From Gemmatimonadota bacterium (lineage in GTDB: Bacteria; Gemmatimonadota; Gemmatimonadetes; Gemmatimonadales; GWC2-71-9): a DNA stretch of 7,459 nucleotides. The stretch spans positions 1 to 7,459 of the forward strand of contig JANYAG010000153.1 of NCBI GenBank assembly GCA_025361465.1. Direction: 5' to 3'. The translations under genes and the position numbers were made by a program. Positions 5,566 to 7,459 of this stretch are shown here, in pieces. The first letter of the stretch is position 1. The number at the start of each line of letters is the position of its first letter. The notes beneath the pieces are model-generated. The model did not search any database. It worked only from the letters and a program-made list of their open reading frames with translations, and was not told where the DNA came from.

Positions 5566-7459
5566 TTACTCCCCGACGTGCGTTATCGCGACCGCCTTGG
5601 ACTGTGGCGCCGGGCCGGTCTGCCCGGGAATTGCCAGCCGAGCCAGCAACTCGGGGAAGCGACGGTCGACGCGCAACGGCTGCAGGCGCGCGTCCCACGC
5701 AAGATGCACCACGAAGATCGAGCGCTCGGCAATCGCCTTGCCGAGCCACTCAAAGGCGCGATCGTTGTCGCCGAGCCCCGTGTACACCAGCGCGATGTCG
5801 TAGGCCGAGATGTAGCCGCTGCGTGACTGCGCCAGCAGGCCCGCCAGCAGGGAGCGCGCCTCCTGGATCTCGCCGTTCTTGCCCAGGGCATACGCCAGTG
5901 CCGCCTGGGTGAATCCCAGCGCGGGTTCCAGGGCCATCGCATCGCGCATCGACGCAACCGACTGCCCCCCCTGCCCCATACCGGCCTGCGCCCAGCCCTG
6001 GACGATGCGGGCCCAGAAGCTCGGCATCATCCGCTGCGCTTCGGCGGCATGCCGCAGCGATTCGTCAAAGCGCGCGTCGAACAGGCTGTGCCAGCCGAGG
6101 CAGGCGGTGAGCATCGGATTTGCCGGATCGAGCTCGACCGCGCGGCGGCTCTCTTCCACCGATTCGGCGCCCCGCCCCATTGCCAGCAGGAAGTGGGCAT
6201 AGTCGTGGTGAACCTGGGCATTGCTCGGGCTCAGCGCGAGTGCCTGGGCGAAGTGCTTTTCCGCCGCGGGCCAGTCGTAATCGAAATGGGTGTTCACCAG
6301 CGCCATCAGGCCGTGCGCCTCGCCCAGCGAGGGATCCTGCGCCAGCGCGGCGGCGGTCGCACGACGCATCTGGCTGAACGCCTCCTGCGGCGCCACCTCC
6401 CCGAAGAACGCCCTGAAGTACTGGGCACGTGCCATGGCCGCATAGGCCGATGCGTTGCGGGGATCGACTTCCACCGCGCGCGTGAACGAGGCAATCGCGT
6501 CTTCGAGGCGGGACTGGCCGGCGTAATACACCCCCTTGAGGTAGGCCTGCTGTGATTCCGGCTTCACCGACGGCCCGGTCGAATGCACTTGCGACGAGAA
6601 CCGGGCGCCGATCTCGCGGGCCACGTCCAGGCCGACCGTGCGCTGCAGTTCAAAGAGCTGTCCCGCCTGTCCGTCGAAGCTCTTGGTCCAGAGGCTCTGC
6701 TCATCGCTGGCCCGCACCAGAGTGGCCGAGATGCGCACCCGTTCGCCGTCGCGCATCATGGTGCCCTCGAGCACGGCGTCAGCATGCAGCTCGCGGGCGA
6801 TGTCCCGCATCGGCTTCCGCATCAGCTTGTACTGCATCACCGAGGTCCGCGAAATCACCTTGACGCCCGGCAGCTGGCTGAGGTCGGTGATCAGCGCCGC
6901 CGTGAGGCCATCGGCGAAGTAGTCCTGCTGCACGTCACCCGAGAGGTTGACCAGTGGAAGGACGGCGAGCGTCTTCACGCTCAACCCGAGGTGCAGCAGC
7001 CGGCCGACCCATGGCGTGCCGCGCACCAGCCAGGCCCCGGCAGCCAGCAGCACCGCGGCACCCCCGGCAATGGCCAGACCACGCACCCGGCGCAGTCGGC
7101 GTCGTGCGCCCGCCATGGTCCGGCCGGCAATCCGCTGGTAGGTCGACCCGGAAAGCGTGGCACACTCCACCTCCACCGCCCCGAGAAGCTGCGCCAGCTC
7201 CGCGGCGGTCTGCACTCTGTCGGCTGGATCACGTTCGAGCATGTTGGCCACGAGTTCGGCCAGCGCGCGCGGCAACTCACCACGCTGCTCGCGTACATCA
7301 GGGGCATCCTCCGTGAAGCGGCGGCTGATGATCGCCTGCACCGAGTCGCCCTGATACGGCGCGACCCCCACCAGCATCTCATAGAGCATGCAGCCGAGGC
7401 TGTAGATGTCCGAACGCGCGTCGACCGCGCCGCCCCCGGCGGCCTGCTCGGGACTCATG
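5566..7459 (-). CDS. Membrane-anchored Ser/Thr protein kinase with TolB-N-like and TPR regions (5' part missing)
   Basis: The gene enters from the right edge; the visible 630 codons begin at the MSPEQA motif, which is internal, so this Met is not the start. Counting from it, residues 1-93 are the end of a Hanks-type kinase C-lobe: the APE-equivalent SPE, then DARSDIYSLGCMLYEML, then the conserved Arg of subdomain XI in DPADRVQTAAEL. The ATP site and catalytic loop lie outside the window. A basic stretch (RRRLRRVRG) leads into one TM helix at about 127-146. Residues 162-290 resemble the TolB N-terminal-like domain common in signalling proteins (LAVLPLVNLSGDVQQDYFADG, DLSQLPGVKVISRTSVMQYK). Residues 300-575 contain TPR-type repeats, for example YLKGVYYAGQSRLEDAIASF and VELDPANP. 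The expected topology is a cytoplasmic kinase with the TolB-N and TPR parts outside the inner membrane, sensing or binding a partner. The substrate is unknown. The architecture is common in Acidobacteriota and Gemmatimonadota. The gene ends in TAA at 5566 and is followed by its own terminator. Confidence 0.93.
   Translation of the reverse strand, partial: MSPEQAAGGGAVDARSDIYSLGCMLYEMLVGVAPYQGDSVQAIISRRFTEDAPDVREQRGELPRALAELVANMLERDPADRVQTAAELAQLLGAVEVECATLSGSTYQRIAGRTMAGARRRLRRVRGLAIAGGAAVLLAAGAWLVRGTPWVGRLLHLGLSVKTLAVLPLVNLSGDVQQDYFADGLTAALITDLSQLPGVKVISRTSVMQYKLMRKPMRDIARELHADAVLEGTMMRDGERVRISATLVRASDEQSLWTKSFDGQAGQLFELQRTVGLDVAREIGARFSSQVHSTGPSVKPESQQAYLKGVYYAGQSRLEDAIASFTRAVEVDPRNASAYAAMARAQYFRAFFGEVAPQEAFSQMRRATAAALAQDPSLGEAHGLMALVNTHFDYDWPAAEKHFAQALALSPSNAQVHHDYAHFLLAMGRGAESVEESRRAVELDPANPMLTACLGWHSLFDARFDESLRHAAEAQRMMPSFWARIVQGWAQAGMGQGGQSVASMRDAMALEPALGFTQAALAYALGKNGEIQEARSLLAGLLAQSRSGYISAYDIALVYTGLGDNDRAFEWLGKAIAERSIFVVHLAWDARLQPLRVDRRFPELLARLAIPGQTGPAPQSKAVAITHVGE

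Overview
The window is high-GC bacterial chromosome. Every gene I can support lies on the minus strand, so it reads right to left in transcription order. The gene set is a TPR-tailed Ser/Thr kinase of the TolB-N type, an S46 dipeptidyl-peptidase, a secreted TIM-barrel protein and an MBL-fold protein, each exported one with a clear signal peptide. Together with the GC content this suggests a soil or aquatic heterotroph of the Gemmatimonadota or Acidobacteriota kind. That placement is inference; there is no rRNA or marker gene here.

Layout by transcription: (1) 7459-5566, the 3' part of a membrane-anchored Ser/Thr protein kinase (end of the kinase domain, one TM helix, TolB-N-like domain, TPR array). 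(2) 5538-5508, a strong hairpin terminator. (3) 5432-3036, a secreted TIM-barrel protein resembling glycoside hydrolases, with an inserted beta domain. (4) 2992-902, a secreted S46 serine dipeptidyl-peptidase with a complete triad and an Arg at the specificity position known from DPP11. It starts 43 bp after gene 3 with no terminator between, so genes 3 and 4 probably form one operon. (5) 869-835, a second hairpin with the same core stem as the first. (6) 714 to beyond base 1, the 5' part of a secreted MBL-fold protein whose HxHxDH metal motif reads QGEGDH and which runs into a long Gly/Arg-rich segment.

How they may work together: genes 3 and 4 look like an exported degradation pair, one for carbohydrate and one for peptides, though the substrate of gene 3 is unknown. 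The kinase is closed off by its own terminator and looks independent. The MBL-fold gene has a good ribosome binding site and lies behind a terminator, so it probably has its own promoter. No tRNA, rRNA, CRISPR array, insertion sequence or integrase is visible. The most unusual points are the altered metal site plus Gly/Arg-rich insert in the MBL protein, and the pair of near-identical bulged terminator hairpins.
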